From assembly GCA_018241685.1 (NCBI GenBank), contig JAFEDJ010000031.1, positions 1 to 64,000 on the forward strand: a stretch of 64,000 nt of DNA, given 5' to 3'. This DNA comes from Pseudomonadota bacterium (GTDB taxonomy: Bacteria > Pseudomonadota > Gammaproteobacteria > Burkholderiales > Rhodocyclaceae). Under the pieces are notes generated by a model, which saw only the letters and a program-made list of their open reading frames with translations, was not told where the DNA came from and did not search any database. The stretch's first letter is position 1. Every line of letters begins with the position of its first letter. The translations under genes and the position numbers were made by a program. Positions 8,075 to 16,793 of this stretch are shown piece by piece.

Positions 8075-8964
8075 GAAAAGTATTGTGGGAGCCCGCTGCC
8101 GGGCAACTGGTCGCGTTCCTGGCAGCAAACACCCAGGCGGTGCCGGTGGATCTCTACAAGATCACCCTGCAGAACGGCACGGTGCTGCACTACACCAATG
8201 CCGAGCAGGACATCTGGTACAACGACGCCACGTACTCGCCCGGCCCTGGGCTGGTGCGCAGCAAGACGCGCTTCACTGCCGGCATCGCGGTGGACACCAT
8301 GGAGATCCAGCTGTTTGCAGACAGCTCCATCCGCGTTGGATCGATGGGCATCATCGCCGCGATTGCCTTTGGGCTGTTCGATGGTGCCGATGTCCAGGTT
8401 GCGCATGCGTTCTTCGATGGCTTCCAGGCCTGGCAGATGCAGGGCGTGGTGCTGGCCTTTGCCGGGCGGGTCGGGCAAACCTCAACCCAGCGCGGCCAGG
8501 CCAACATCGAGGTGCGCAGCTACTCCGAGCTGTTCGACATCATGGTGCCGGGCGATCTCTACCAGCCGGGCTGCAAGAACACCCTGTACGACGCGTACTG
8601 CGGGGTCAGCAGGTCCAGTGCTGCTGCGGCTGGCAGCGTGACGGGCGGCATCACGGCGGCCAACAATTACTTCGTCAGCAGTGTGCCGGTCGGCGCGGGG
8701 GCCTCCCGTTACATGCTGGGCACGCTGACCTTCACTTCCGGGGGCAATGCCGGCATCGCCCGCACAATCAAGCGGGCGGTAGCGGCCGGCGGCACGGTCG
8801 CGTTCGAGTTCATTTCGCCGTTTCCCTATCCGCTGGCCGTGGGCGATGCCTTCACCGCGCAGCTCGGGTGCGACAAGACGCGGGCGGCCTGTGCGGGTGT
8901 GTTCGGCAACGATGCCCGGTTCCGGGGCGAGCCCCTCATCCCGGCACCGGAGACGGTCACATGA
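8071..8964 (+). CDS. Tail hub protein, DUF2163 family
   Basis: A 297-residue protein. The DUF2163 family is the second gene of the gene-transfer-agent-like tail-tip module and forms part of the tail hub. Consistent features are an N-terminal domain with VDLYKITLQNGTVL, a middle TMEIQL segment, and a C-terminal domain with paired Cys residues (GCKNTLYDAYCG and LGCDKTRAACAG) that fits the family's usual Cys-rich end. It overlaps both neighbours by 4 bases. Confidence 0.85.
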   Translation: MRKVLWEPAAGQLVAFLAANTQAVPVDLYKITLQNGTVLHYTNAEQDIWYNDATYSPGPGLVRSKTRFTAGIAVDTMEIQLFADSSIRVGSMGIIAAIAFGLFDGADVQVAHAFFDGFQAWQMQGVVLAFAGRVGQTSTQRGQANIEVRSYSELFDIMVPGDLYQPGCKNTLYDAYCGVSRSSAAAAGSVTGGITAANNYFVSSVPVGAGASRYMLGTLTFTSGGNAGIARTIKRAVAAGGTVAFEFISPFPYPLAVGDAFTAQLGCDKTRAACAGVFGNDARFRGEPLIPAPETVT

Positions 8965-9407
8965 TCGCCGAGCGGATCTGTGCGGAGGCGCAGGCCTGGA
9001 TCGGCACGCCGTATCACCACCACGGGCGCATCAAAGGGGTGGGTGTCGATTGCGCGCAGATCCTCATTGCCGTGTTCTCGGCGGTCGGCCTCATCGATCC
9101 GTTTGACCCGGGCGACTACCCGCACGACTGGCATCTGCATCACAGCGACGAGATCTACATGCGTTGGCTGGATCGCTTCGGTGATCGCATTGCGCAGCCG
9201 TCCCCCGGCGATGTCGCGCTGTTCCGCTTTGGCCGCTGTTACTCGCACGGCGGCATCGTCACCCCTGATGGGGTGATCCACTCGTATATCGGCAGGGGCG
9301 TCATCATCAGCCGGCGTTCGGAAGAGCCGCTGGACGGCCGGCCTGTGCTCTATTGGAGAATCCGCAATGGGCGGCAAGACCATCAACACCAGCCAGACCC
9401 GGATTGA
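8961..9407 (+). CDS. NlpC/P60 family cell wall peptidase of the tail tip
   Basis: A 148-residue protein with ATG at 8961 overlapping the DUF2163 stop. The catalytic Cys31 is in GVDCAQIL and the catalytic His in YSHGGIV, the NlpC/P60 arrangement. In tail tips these peptidases cut peptidoglycan stem peptides so the tube can pass the wall. The gene extends 41 bases into the next gene (start 9367), an overlap seen in compact tail modules. Confidence 0.9.
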   Translation: MIAERICAEAQAWIGTPYHHHGRIKGVGVDCAQILIAVFSAVGLIDPFDPGDYPHDWHLHHSDEIYMRWLDRFGDRIAQPSPGDVALFRFGRCYSHGGIVTPDGVIHSYIGRGVIISRRSEEPLDGRPVLYWRIRNGRQDHQHQPDPD

Positions 9408-12400
9408 AGCGCTCAAGCTGCAGTCCAGCGCGTATGCCGTGACCGTTCCGCTCGTCGGCGGCATGAACCGCATCCCCGGCAACCTGATCTATTACAACGA
9501 CTTCAAGGCCACGCCCCACACCGAGACGCAAAGCGGCGGCAAGGGCGGTGGCGTCAAGACGACGAACACCAGCTACACCTACAGCGCCAGCGTGATCATG
9601 AGCATCGGGCACGGCCCGATTCAGGACGTGACGCGCATCTGGGTGGGCAAGAACCGCTATGAGGCCGAGTACACGGCCCCGGCCACGGCCCGGTACGAAG
9701 AAAGCTACAGCGTCCCGTCTGGCGGTGGGTCCCATGCGGTAGCCAATGCGGCCACATATAGTGGCGTCATCGACGTGGTGTCGTGGATGTCGGACAGCGA
9801 ATCATCGTGGGGGGATGTGTTTGCTGAGGGCGGCGACTATACGGTCAGTGCGGGGGTGTTCAATTTCCCGGCCGGGTCGGCCGCCGCTGGCCGCGATGTG
9901 ACTATCCGTTACACGGCCACGGCTGCTCCGGTGCTGCAGACGGCCATGCAAAAGCTGGGTGTCACGTTGGTGAAGGGCACGCCCGACCAGCTGGCGCCGT
10001 CCTGGGTGGCGTCGCTACACCCAGGCGATGCGCTGCGCTATCCCTACCAGGCTTATGTGACCGCGCAGGACTACAGCCTCGGCGATGGCGCACAGATCGA
10101 GAACCACACCTTCGAGGTGGTGGGGTTCGGGGCCTACTCGGTCAGCCCGTCCATCCCTGATTGCAACCCGGCCGACTTCGTTCGCTCCGTGCTGCTCGAT
10201 GGCCGCTACGGTGCCCGCCTGCCGTCCGAACAGCTCGACAGCTTCGACGGCTGGTCCAGGTATTGCGCAGCGGCCGGCCTGCTGCTGTCGCCTGCGCTCA
10301 CGACGCAGACCAGCGCCGCCGATCTGGTCTCGCTGGCTGCGCAGCTCACCAATTCTGCGCCGGTGTGGAGCGTCGATCGCTTGAAGATGGTCCCCTATTG
10401 CGATCAGGCCGTGGCCGGAAACGGGGTTGCCTACACGCCAGACCTGACGCCGCTGTACGACTTCTCCGATGATCACTTCATTGCTGCAGAGGGCGAAGCG
10501 CCGCTTAAGGTCACGCGGGTGCAGCGCAGCGACCGATACAACAACGTCAAGATGGAGTTCCAGAACCGGGCGAACTACTACAACAAGGAAATCGTCGAGA
10601 TCAAGGACGATGCCGACATCCAGGCCAATGGTCTGCGCACCATGCCCTCGGTGTCCGGCGACTGGATCTGCGATGCCGGCGTGGCTCGTACCATTGCACA
10701 GCTGCTGATGCAGCGTTCGCTCAACGTGGCCACGAAGTACGAGTTTCGTCTGCCCTGGGCGTATTGCCTGCTCGAGCCGATGGACCTGGTGACCGTCACG
10801 GACCTCGACCAAGGGCTCGATCACCACGTCGTGCGCATCACCTCCATCGAGGAAGACGACACGGGGATGCTGACCGTCGAGGCGGAGGATTTTCCCCAAG
10901 GGGTTGCCAGCGCCACGGCCTATCCCTATCAGCCGGTCAGCGGCTACCAGTCCGACTACAACGCGCTCGCGCCCAGTGTTGTGGCCCCTGTGATTTTCGA
11001 GACGCCGTCTGTGCTGACGCAGAGCGGCCTGGAAGTCTATGCGGCTGTCGCCGGGCCTGGCAGCAACTGGGGTGGTGCTCATGTCTGGGTCAGCCTGGAT
11101 GGCACCAACTACAAGCGTGTCGGCACTGTTACCGGTGGCGCTCGCTACGGCACAACCACCACGGCCATCACCGCGGCCGATAGCAGTGTTGGGGTAAGCC
11201 TGGTCAGCGGCGGCCAGCTCTACAACGCCAGCAGCGCAATGGCCGGCCAGAATCAGTCCTTGATCTGGATCGGCACGGCTTCCGGCGGCGAGTACCTCAA
11301 CTACGTAGGGGCGTCCTTGAGCGGCCCGAGCGCCTATACGCTCACGGGGCTTGTGCGCGGCGTGTATGGCATTCCGGCTACTGCGCACGCCGCGGGCGCT
11401 CAGTTCGTCCGCGTGGATGATGCATTGGTGTCGAGTGGCTATCTCGATCTGTCGATGATCGGCCAGACCGTTCACTTCAAGTTCACCAGCTTCAATGTGT
11501 TCGGCGGCGGCGAGCAGACGTTGGACTCGGTGACGGACTACGCCTATGTGGTGCGGGGTGTATCGATTGCCCCTGTGCCTGCGCTTTCGGGCATTGAGCT
11601 GACGCTCACGGAGAAAGGTTTCCTGTTCCAGTGCGACCGTCCGGCGGGCGATTTTGCGGGGATCGAGATCCACCTCGGGACAGATCCGGGCTTTACGCCC
11701 TCTGCGCTGACGCGGGTCTTCGACGGCCCGGCCACGCAAGCGCTGATCCTGAACATGCCCGACGGTACGCCGATTGCGGCTGGGGCTACTGTCTATGTCA
11801 AGGCCGCAGGGTATGGGTCGTTCGGCCGGTCTGGGATGGCCTTCTCCGGCGCCCTGGGCGTGACGGTCGCCGCCACCGGCGCCAGCGTGCTCTACCTGAG
11901 CGCCTCCAGCCTGCTGTTTGCCGAGAAAGCGGATGGCAGCGTGTCGCCGTCGAGCATCACCCTCGCGGCCGTGCTGTCCGGCACTTTGTCCGGGCTGGTG
12001 ACCTTCGCGGTCACAGCCGGTACGGCCACGCTCACCGGCACTGGCAACGTCCGTACGCTCAACTACGCCGATATGGCGACCGATACGGTAACCATCGAAG
12101 TGAGCAAGGACGGGTACACCGACTCGGCGACGATTGCCAAGCTCAAGGACGGCAGCAATGCACTCACGGGCTTTCTGACCAACGAGAGCATCACCCTTCC
12201 GGCCACGCCGGCAGGTGTCGTCACCAGCTACTACGGCGCCTTCACGGCTATGAAGGTCTATCTCGGCACGGTGGACGATAGTGCCAACTGGACGGTCAGC
12301 AAGACCGACAACAATTGCACCACCACGGTTGCCGGCAACATCGTCACCGTCACGGCCATGTCTGACAGCGCCGATGCAGCCTACTCGGACATCGTCGCCA

Positions 12401-15400
12401 GCCGCGCCGGCTATGCCAGTGTGACCAAGCGCTTGTATCTGGCAAAGGCCAAACAGGGGACGACGGGCGCCAATGCCCAGGTGCTGACGCTGACGTCCAG
12501 CGGGCAGTCTTTCACGTACGATGGCGCTGGCGCAGCTTCGCCCTCGGGTCAGTCGATTACCTTCACGGCCAACCTGCAGAACCTGACGGGCACCGTAACT
12601 TGGTCTGCACAGCTTTACAGCACGGGCGGCGGGAGCATGGGGGCCGCCACGCTCACCGGCTCGGGCAATACGCGTACGCTGTCGGCTGGTAATTTTGGAT
12701 CGGCGGGCTACTGCGTGGTGACGGCCAGCCTCAGCGGCTATTCCGACACCATCACGGTGGTGCGGCTCACGTCTGGTGCAAATGGCGTCACGCCGGTCGT
12801 GGGTTACCTGACCAACGAGAGTGTCACCCTGGCTGCGGACAGCAGCGGAACCGTGGGCAGCTTCGCCGGGGCCTCCGGCAGCTTCAAGGTCTATTCGGGT
12901 ACGACTGATGTCAGCGCCTCGGCAGCGTACGCGCTGTCCAGCTCGACGGGCTGCACGGCAACGATCAACGCCACAACCGGGGCCTACTCGGTCTCGGCGA
13001 TGAGCGCGGACAGTGCCACGGCAACCTTCACGGCGACCTACGGCGGCGTCACCGTCACCAAGTTGCTCACGCTCTCGAAGAGCCGAGCGGGTGCGGCCGG
13101 TGCGGCTGGCTCCGATGCCCAGGTGCTGACGCTGACGGCCACCGGGCAGTCGTTCACGTACGATGGCACGGGTGCGGCTTCGCCGTCGGGCCAGTCGATT
13201 ACCTTCACGGCCAACCTGCAGAACCTGACGGGCACCGTCACATGGACCACGCAGCTGTACAGCGCGGGCGGCGGCAGCATGGGGGCCGCCACGCTTACCG
13301 GCTCGGGCAATACGCGAGCGCTGTCCATCGGCAATTTTGGGACGTCGGCGGCGTACTGCGTGGTGACGGCCAGCCTCAGCGGCTATTCCGACACCATTAC
13401 GGTGGTGCGGCTCACGTCTGGTGCCAACGGTGTCACGCCGGTCGTGGGCTACCTGACCAACGAGAGCGTCACCCTGGCCGCGGATAGCAGTGGCACGGTG
13501 GGCAGCTTCGCCGGGGCTGCCGGCAGCTTCAAGGTCTATTCGGGTACGACCGATGTCAGCACCTCGGCAGCGTACGCGCTGTCCAGCTCGACGGGTTGTA
13601 CAGCGACGATCAACGCCACAACCGGGGCCTACTCGGTTTCGGCGATGAGCGCAGACAGTGCCACGGCAACCTTCACGGCCACCTACAGCGGCGTCACCGT
13701 CACCAAGATCTTGACGCTCTCGAAGAGCAAGGCGGGCGCGGCGGGCTCCGATGCCCAGGTGCTGACGCTGACGGCCAGCGGGCAGTCGTTCACGTACGAT
13801 GGCGCAGGTGCGGCTTCGCCCTCGGGCCAGTCGATCACCTTCACGGCCAACCTGCAGAACCTGACGGGAACCGTCACCTGGTCCGCGCAACTCTACAGTG
13901 CGGTGGGGGCAAGCATGGGGGCCGCTACGCTCACCGGATCGGGCAATACGCGCACGCTGTCCATCGGAAATTTTGCGACGGCGGGATACTGCATCGTGAC
14001 GGCCAGCCTCAGCGGCTATTCCGACACCATTACGGTGGTGCGGCTCACGTCTGGTGCCAATGGTGTCACCCCGGTCGTGGGATACCTGACCAACGAGAGC
14101 GTCACCCTAGCCGCGGATAGCAGTGGCACGGTGGGCAGCTTCGCCGGAGCCTCCGGCAGCTTTAAGGTCTACTCGGGGACGACCGATGTCAGCGCCTCGG
14201 CATCGTACGCGCTGTCCAGCTCGACGGGCTGCACGGCGACGATCAACGCCACAACCGGGGCCTACTCGGTCTCGGCGATGAGCGCGGACAGTGCCACGGC
14301 GACCTTCACGGCGACTTATAGCGGCGTCACGATCACCAAGATCCTGGCGCTCTCGAAGAGTAAGGCGGGCGCTAATGGCACCAATGGGACCAACGGCACA
14401 AATGGGACCAACGGTGCACGCGGCAGCATGACCGTCTATTACAACGGCGCGTATTCCAGCGGCGCGACGACCAGCAGCATTTTCGCGACGGCTGCCGGCG
14501 TGTCCGACAAAGTGCTGGGTGACACCGTTGTGTTCTACAGCGCCTCGACGGGGGAGGATCGGCGGTACCGGGCGTCGGGTGGGTCGGATACATGGATCCA
14601 GGCTGCGCTGTATATCAACGGAAATGCGGTGATCAATGGGACGCTGTCGGCCACCGCGATCAACGGGGGGACATTTACCGGAGCAAGTATCAATATCACG
14701 GGGGCATCCGGGAGTCTGCTGAAAGTCGATACGGGAACCAGCAACGCGGTGCAGATGTGGAAAGTCGCGTGCTCGAACCTGTCGGCGGGGACCGCGGCGG
14801 ATCCCACTGCGCCGGGGGTTACTGGTCAGACTATCGGTGCGAACGTGGGGGTGTATGGCTACACGACCAGTGTCAACTCAGCGATGGGCGCGCACGGTGT
14901 CCGCGGCCAGAATCTGTATTTCAACACCTCTGGCCTGGTCGGCCCTGCAAACGGGTTCGACTTTTACGCAGAGGGCGGCGGCACGAACTACGGGCCATTC
15001 ACGGGCAGCCACGATGCCCTGGTGCCAATCGGGGCATCGCTGACCATCGGTGACATCGTCGTCGATGCCGAGCTTGTGGAGCGCAACGGGGTCAGCTCGA
15101 CGGTAACGCGAGTCGAGCTGTCCGCATCGCCTGCACAAAAGGGGGTGATTGGTGTCGTCAGCTCTATGCCCCAGTCCCTCTACAACATGCGGCCGGCAGT
15201 ATTCGTCGATCACTTCTCGGATGACGGCCAGCTGGTCATGAAAGCGTCGTACGGATACGCGTGCGATCTCTATGAGCACATCGCAGTCAATGCCGTCGGA
15301 GAAGGTCAGATCAACGTCTGCGGCGACGGCGGAAACATCGCTGTTGGAGATTTGATCATGGCGTCAAGTGTGCCCGGTAAGGGCATGCGGCAGGCCGACG

Positions 15401-15501
15401 ATCTTGTGCGTGCATGCACGGTCGCCAAGGCGCGCGAGGCTGTCGTGTTCGCAAGCGCATCTGAAGTAAAGCAAGTCGCCTGCATCTACCTGTGCGGATA
15501 A
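9367..15501 (+). CDS. Host-specificity / central tail fibre protein with tandem repeats and collagen-like stalk
   Basis: A 2044-residue protein. Residues 1 to about 800 correspond to the gene-transfer-agent g15/host-specificity type hub. Residues 839-1668 hold four Ig-like repeat units of about 200-214 residues; the first is diverged and the last three are nearly identical at DNA level (starts at 12475, 13117 and 13753). A collagen-like Gly-X-Y stretch (GANGTNGTNG..., about 1668-1690) leads to a C-terminal fibre domain. The final about 170 residues (GDIVVDAELVERNG ... GDLIMASSVPGKGM) resemble the conserved end of phage fibres with shared trimer or autocleavage modules. It should bind the host receptor. 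The repeats favour length change by recombination. Confidence 0.88.
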   Translation: MGGKTINTSQTRIEALKLQSSAYAVTVPLVGGMNRIPGNLIYYNDFKATPHTETQSGGKGGGVKTTNTSYTYSASVIMSIGHGPIQDVTRIWVGKNRYEAEYTAPATARYEESYSVPSGGGSHAVANAATYSGVIDVVSWMSDSESSWGDVFAEGGDYTVSAGVFNFPAGSAAAGRDVTIRYTATAAPVLQTAMQKLGVTLVKGTPDQLAPSWVASLHPGDALRYPYQAYVTAQDYSLGDGAQIENHTFEVVGFGAYSVSPSIPDCNPADFVRSVLLDGRYGARLPSEQLDSFDGWSRYCAAAGLLLSPALTTQTSAADLVSLAAQLTNSAPVWSVDRLKMVPYCDQAVAGNGVAYTPDLTPLYDFSDDHFIAAEGEAPLKVTRVQRSDRYNNVKMEFQNRANYYNKEIVEIKDDADIQANGLRTMPSVSGDWICDAGVARTIAQLLMQRSLNVATKYEFRLPWAYCLLEPMDLVTVTDLDQGLDHHVVRITSIEEDDTGMLTVEAEDFPQGVASATAYPYQPVSGYQSDYNALAPSVVAPVIFETPSVLTQSGLEVYAAVAGPGSNWGGAHVWVSLDGTNYKRVGTVTGGARYGTTTTAITAADSSVGVSLVSGGQLYNASSAMAGQNQSLIWIGTASGGEYLNYVGASLSGPSAYTLTGLVRGVYGIPATAHAAGAQFVRVDDALVSSGYLDLSMIGQTVHFKFTSFNVFGGGEQTLDSVTDYAYVVRGVSIAPVPALSGIELTLTEKGFLFQCDRPAGDFAGIEIHLGTDPGFTPSALTRVFDGPATQALILNMPDGTPIAAGATVYVKAAGYGSFGRSGMAFSGALGVTVAATGASVLYLSASSLLFAEKADGSVSPSSITLAAVLSGTLSGLVTFAVTAGTATLTGTGNVRTLNYADMATDTVTIEVSKDGYTDSATIAKLKDGSNALTGFLTNESITLPATPAGVVTSYYGAFTAMKVYLGTVDDSANWTVSKTDNNCTTTVAGNIVTVTAMSDSADAAYSDIVASRAGYASVTKRLYLAKAKQGTTGANAQVLTLTSSGQSFTYDGAGAASPSGQSITFTANLQNLTGTVTWSAQLYSTGGGSMGAATLTGSGNTRTLSAGNFGSAGYCVVTASLSGYSDTITVVRLTSGANGVTPVVGYLTNESVTLAADSSGTVGSFAGASGSFKVYSGTTDVSASAAYALSSSTGCTATINATTGAYSVSAMSADSATATFTATYGGVTVTKLLTLSKSRAGAAGAAGSDAQVLTLTATGQSFTYDGTGAASPSGQSITFTANLQNLTGTVTWTTQLYSAGGGSMGAATLTGSGNTRALSIGNFGTSAAYCVVTASLSGYSDTITVVRLTSGANGVTPVVGYLTNESVTLAADSSGTVGSFAGAAGSFKVYSGTTDVSTSAAYALSSSTGCTATINATTGAYSVSAMSADSATATFTATYSGVTVTKILTLSKSKAGAAGSDAQVLTLTASGQSFTYDGAGAASPSGQSITFTANLQNLTGTVTWSAQLYSAVGASMGAATLTGSGNTRTLSIGNFATAGYCIVTASLSGYSDTITVVRLTSGANGVTPVVGYLTNESVTLAADSSGTVGSFAGASGSFKVYSGTTDVSASASYALSSSTGCTATINATTGAYSVSAMSADSATATFTATYSGVTITKILALSKSKAGANGTNGTNGTNGTNGARGSMTVYYNGAYSSGATTSSIFATAAGVSDKVLGDTVVFYSASTGEDRRYRASGGSDTWIQAALYINGNAVINGTLSATAINGGTFTGASINITGASGSLLKVDTGTSNAVQMWKVACSNLSAGTAADPTAPGVTGQTIGANVGVYGYTTSVNSAMGAHGVRGQNLYFNTSGLVGPANGFDFYAEGGGTNYGPFTGSHDALVPIGASLTIGDIVVDAELVERNGVSSTVTRVELSASPAQKGVIGVVSSMPQSLYNMRPAVFVDHFSDDGQLVMKASYGYACDLYEHIAVNAVGEGQINVCGDGGNIAVGDLIMASSVPGKGMRQADDLVRACTVAKAREAVVFASASEVKQVACIYLCG
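12475..14370 (+). repeat. Three near-identical tandem repeats (about 636-642 bp) in the tail protein gene
   Basis: Units start with GCCCAGGTGCTGACGCTGAC at 12475, 13117 and 13753 (spacing 642 and 636 bases) and run to about 14370. Whole runs of codons are identical between units, with a small number of silent and length changes. An older, much diverged unit lies at about 11881-12474. High identity implies recent duplication or gene conversion. Confidence 0.9.
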
Positions 15502-15503
15502 GT

Positions 15504-15517
15504 TGCAGACGTCTGCA
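15504..15517. repeat. 14-bp perfect palindrome TGCAGACGTCTGCA
   Basis: A perfect palindrome between the tail protein stop and the next terminator. The identical 14-mer is also present at 2825-2838 inside a small head gene. It could be a protein binding site or chance; only two copies are seen. Confidence 0.35.
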
Positions 15518-15527
15518 CGTCACCTCA

Positions 15528-15553
15528 AGCCCGGCCCCGTGCCGGGCTTTTTT
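15528..15553 (+). terminator. Rho-independent terminator after the tail module
   Basis: AGCCCGGC (15528-15535) pairs with GCCGGGCT (15541-15548) across a 5-base loop and is followed by a T run to 15553. It separates the tail genes from the lysis cassette. Confidence 0.85.
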
Positions 15554-15568
15554 CATTCAGGAGATCAG

Positions 15569-15874
15569 ATGTCCGTCGACGTCATTCAGGAGGCTCTCGA
15601 ATCGGTAAGGGACGACATTCGAGAGATCAAATCAGCAATCAGCAAGATGGCCGAAGCGGTCGTGCGCCTGGCTGTGCTCGAGGAAAAGCAGTCGACACAG
15701 GCCCAGGCGCAGGAGCGCGCATTCGGCGCGATCTCGAAGTTGGAAGCGCGGGTGCGAGACCTGGAACAGTCTCAGCCCGTGCAGAAGCTCACGGCCGGAT
15801 GGGTGGTGAGTGCGGTGTGGTGTGCTGTCGGCGTGCTTGCCACGCTGGCTCTTAAATCTGCGGGGGTGTTGTAA
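15569..15874 (+). CDS. Small membrane protein with coiled coil, putative holin or lysis accessory
   Basis: A 101-residue protein; the ATG at 15569 has AGGAG upstream. Residues 5-70 form an amphipathic helical coiled coil (VRDDIREIKSAISKM) and the C-terminal 22 residues are one transmembrane segment (WVVSAVWCAVGVLATLAL). This layout, and its place directly before the endolysin and spanins, resembles haemolysin XhlA-type phage proteins, which assist holins. Identification rests on topology and context. Confidence 0.7.
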   Translation: MSVDVIQEALESVRDDIREIKSAISKMAEAVVRLAVLEEKQSTQAQAQERAFGAISKLEARVRDLEQSQPVQKLTAGWVVSAVWCAVGVLATLALKSAGVL

Positions 15875-16792
15875 ATGATCCGAAATCATCGTTTCTGGGT
15901 AATGTGGGTTGCAGCTGCGCTGGTGCTCGCCTGGTACTTCGTAACCGACCCCGACGGCGGCCATGAAACCGTTGCTCGCGTGCAGTGGCTGCTGTGGGTC
16001 ATCGTCGCAGCTGGCCCGGTTTATTTGCTGCGGCGGGCTTTCCATCCCGAGTCGCGATCTGGGGAGGCCTACCGGCGTGCGCTGGACAGCCCTACGGGCG
16101 CCGGCCTGGTGTTCCTCGGCCTGTCGCTGCTGACTGGGCTCCTCTTCCTATCGTTCGCCGCCCGTGCTGTCGCGGCCGATCTGCCGACCGGCGCGGTCAC
16201 GTACCTGCCGGTGCTGCAGGGGGAGCTGCGCGCGCACTGGCCTGATGTCCCGCTGCCGTCTGCGTTGGCTGCCCAGGTTGAACAGGAGACATGCGCAAGT
16301 TTGCGCTCGGCAAAGTGCTGGTCCCCGCATGCCGAGCTGCGCACGTCCCGTGAATACGGGTTTGGCCTCGGGCAGCTCACGGTGACGCCACGGTTCGATA
16401 ACTTCGCCGAGGCCCGCAAGCTCGATGCCAGTCTGCGCGACTGGCAGTTTGCCGATCGCTATGACCCCGCGCGGCAGCTGCGGGTCCTGGTGCTGATGGA
16501 TCGCGCCGCATTCCGTGCGCTGCGCTCTGTTCCGGATGGGCGGGAGCGGCTCGCCATGGCGTTCTCGGCGTACAACGGAGGCCTTGGTGGTGTGCTTCAG
16601 GATCGGCGGCTATGTGCGTCCGTGCCTGGCTGTGATCCTGCCCGCTGGTTCGGGCATGTCGAGCTGCATAGCCTCAAAGCCCGCGCAAAGCAGGCCGGCT
16701 ATGGGCAATCCTTCTACGACATTAACCGGGGGTATGTCCGCAATGTGATGATCACCCGCCGCGCACGGTACGTGCCGTACTTGGGGGCGTGA
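15875..16792 (+). CDS. Membrane-anchored lytic transglycosylase (endolysin with holin-like N-terminus)
   Basis: A 305-residue protein. Three hydrophobic segments (about 8-23, 36-53, 76-97) precede a soluble SLT-type domain of the GH23 class. The probable catalytic Glu is in AAQVEQET (about residue 136), followed by EYGFGLGQL, AFSAYNGGLG and the C-terminal DINRGYVRNV. It would cleave glycan strands of peptidoglycan at lysis. The fused membrane part could act as holin or as a signal-arrest-release anchor. It abuts the previous gene (TAA then ATG) and is followed by spanins, completing a lysis cassette. Confidence 0.8.
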   Translation: MIRNHRFWVMWVAAALVLAWYFVTDPDGGHETVARVQWLLWVIVAAGPVYLLRRAFHPESRSGEAYRRALDSPTGAGLVFLGLSLLTGLLFLSFAARAVAADLPTGAVTYLPVLQGELRAHWPDVPLPSALAAQVEQETCASLRSAKCWSPHAELRTSREYGFGLGQLTVTPRFDNFAEARKLDASLRDWQFADRYDPARQLRVLVLMDRAAFRALRSVPDGRERLAMAFSAYNGGLGGVLQDRRLCASVPGCDPARWFGHVELHSLKARAKQAGYGQSFYDINRGYVRNVMITRRARYVPYLGA

Positions 16793-16793
16793 T

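Noticed and set aside
10015..13890. 1291-codon open frame on the - strand opposite the tail protein
   Set aside because: Antisense to an intact phage gene; rich in Arg/Gly/His low-complexity as expected of a shadow, and its repeats simply mirror the coding repeats.
12475..14370. Regular long repeats considered as a CRISPR array
   Set aside because: Units are 636-642 bases, coding and in frame; no short direct repeats with unique spacers and no cas genes.
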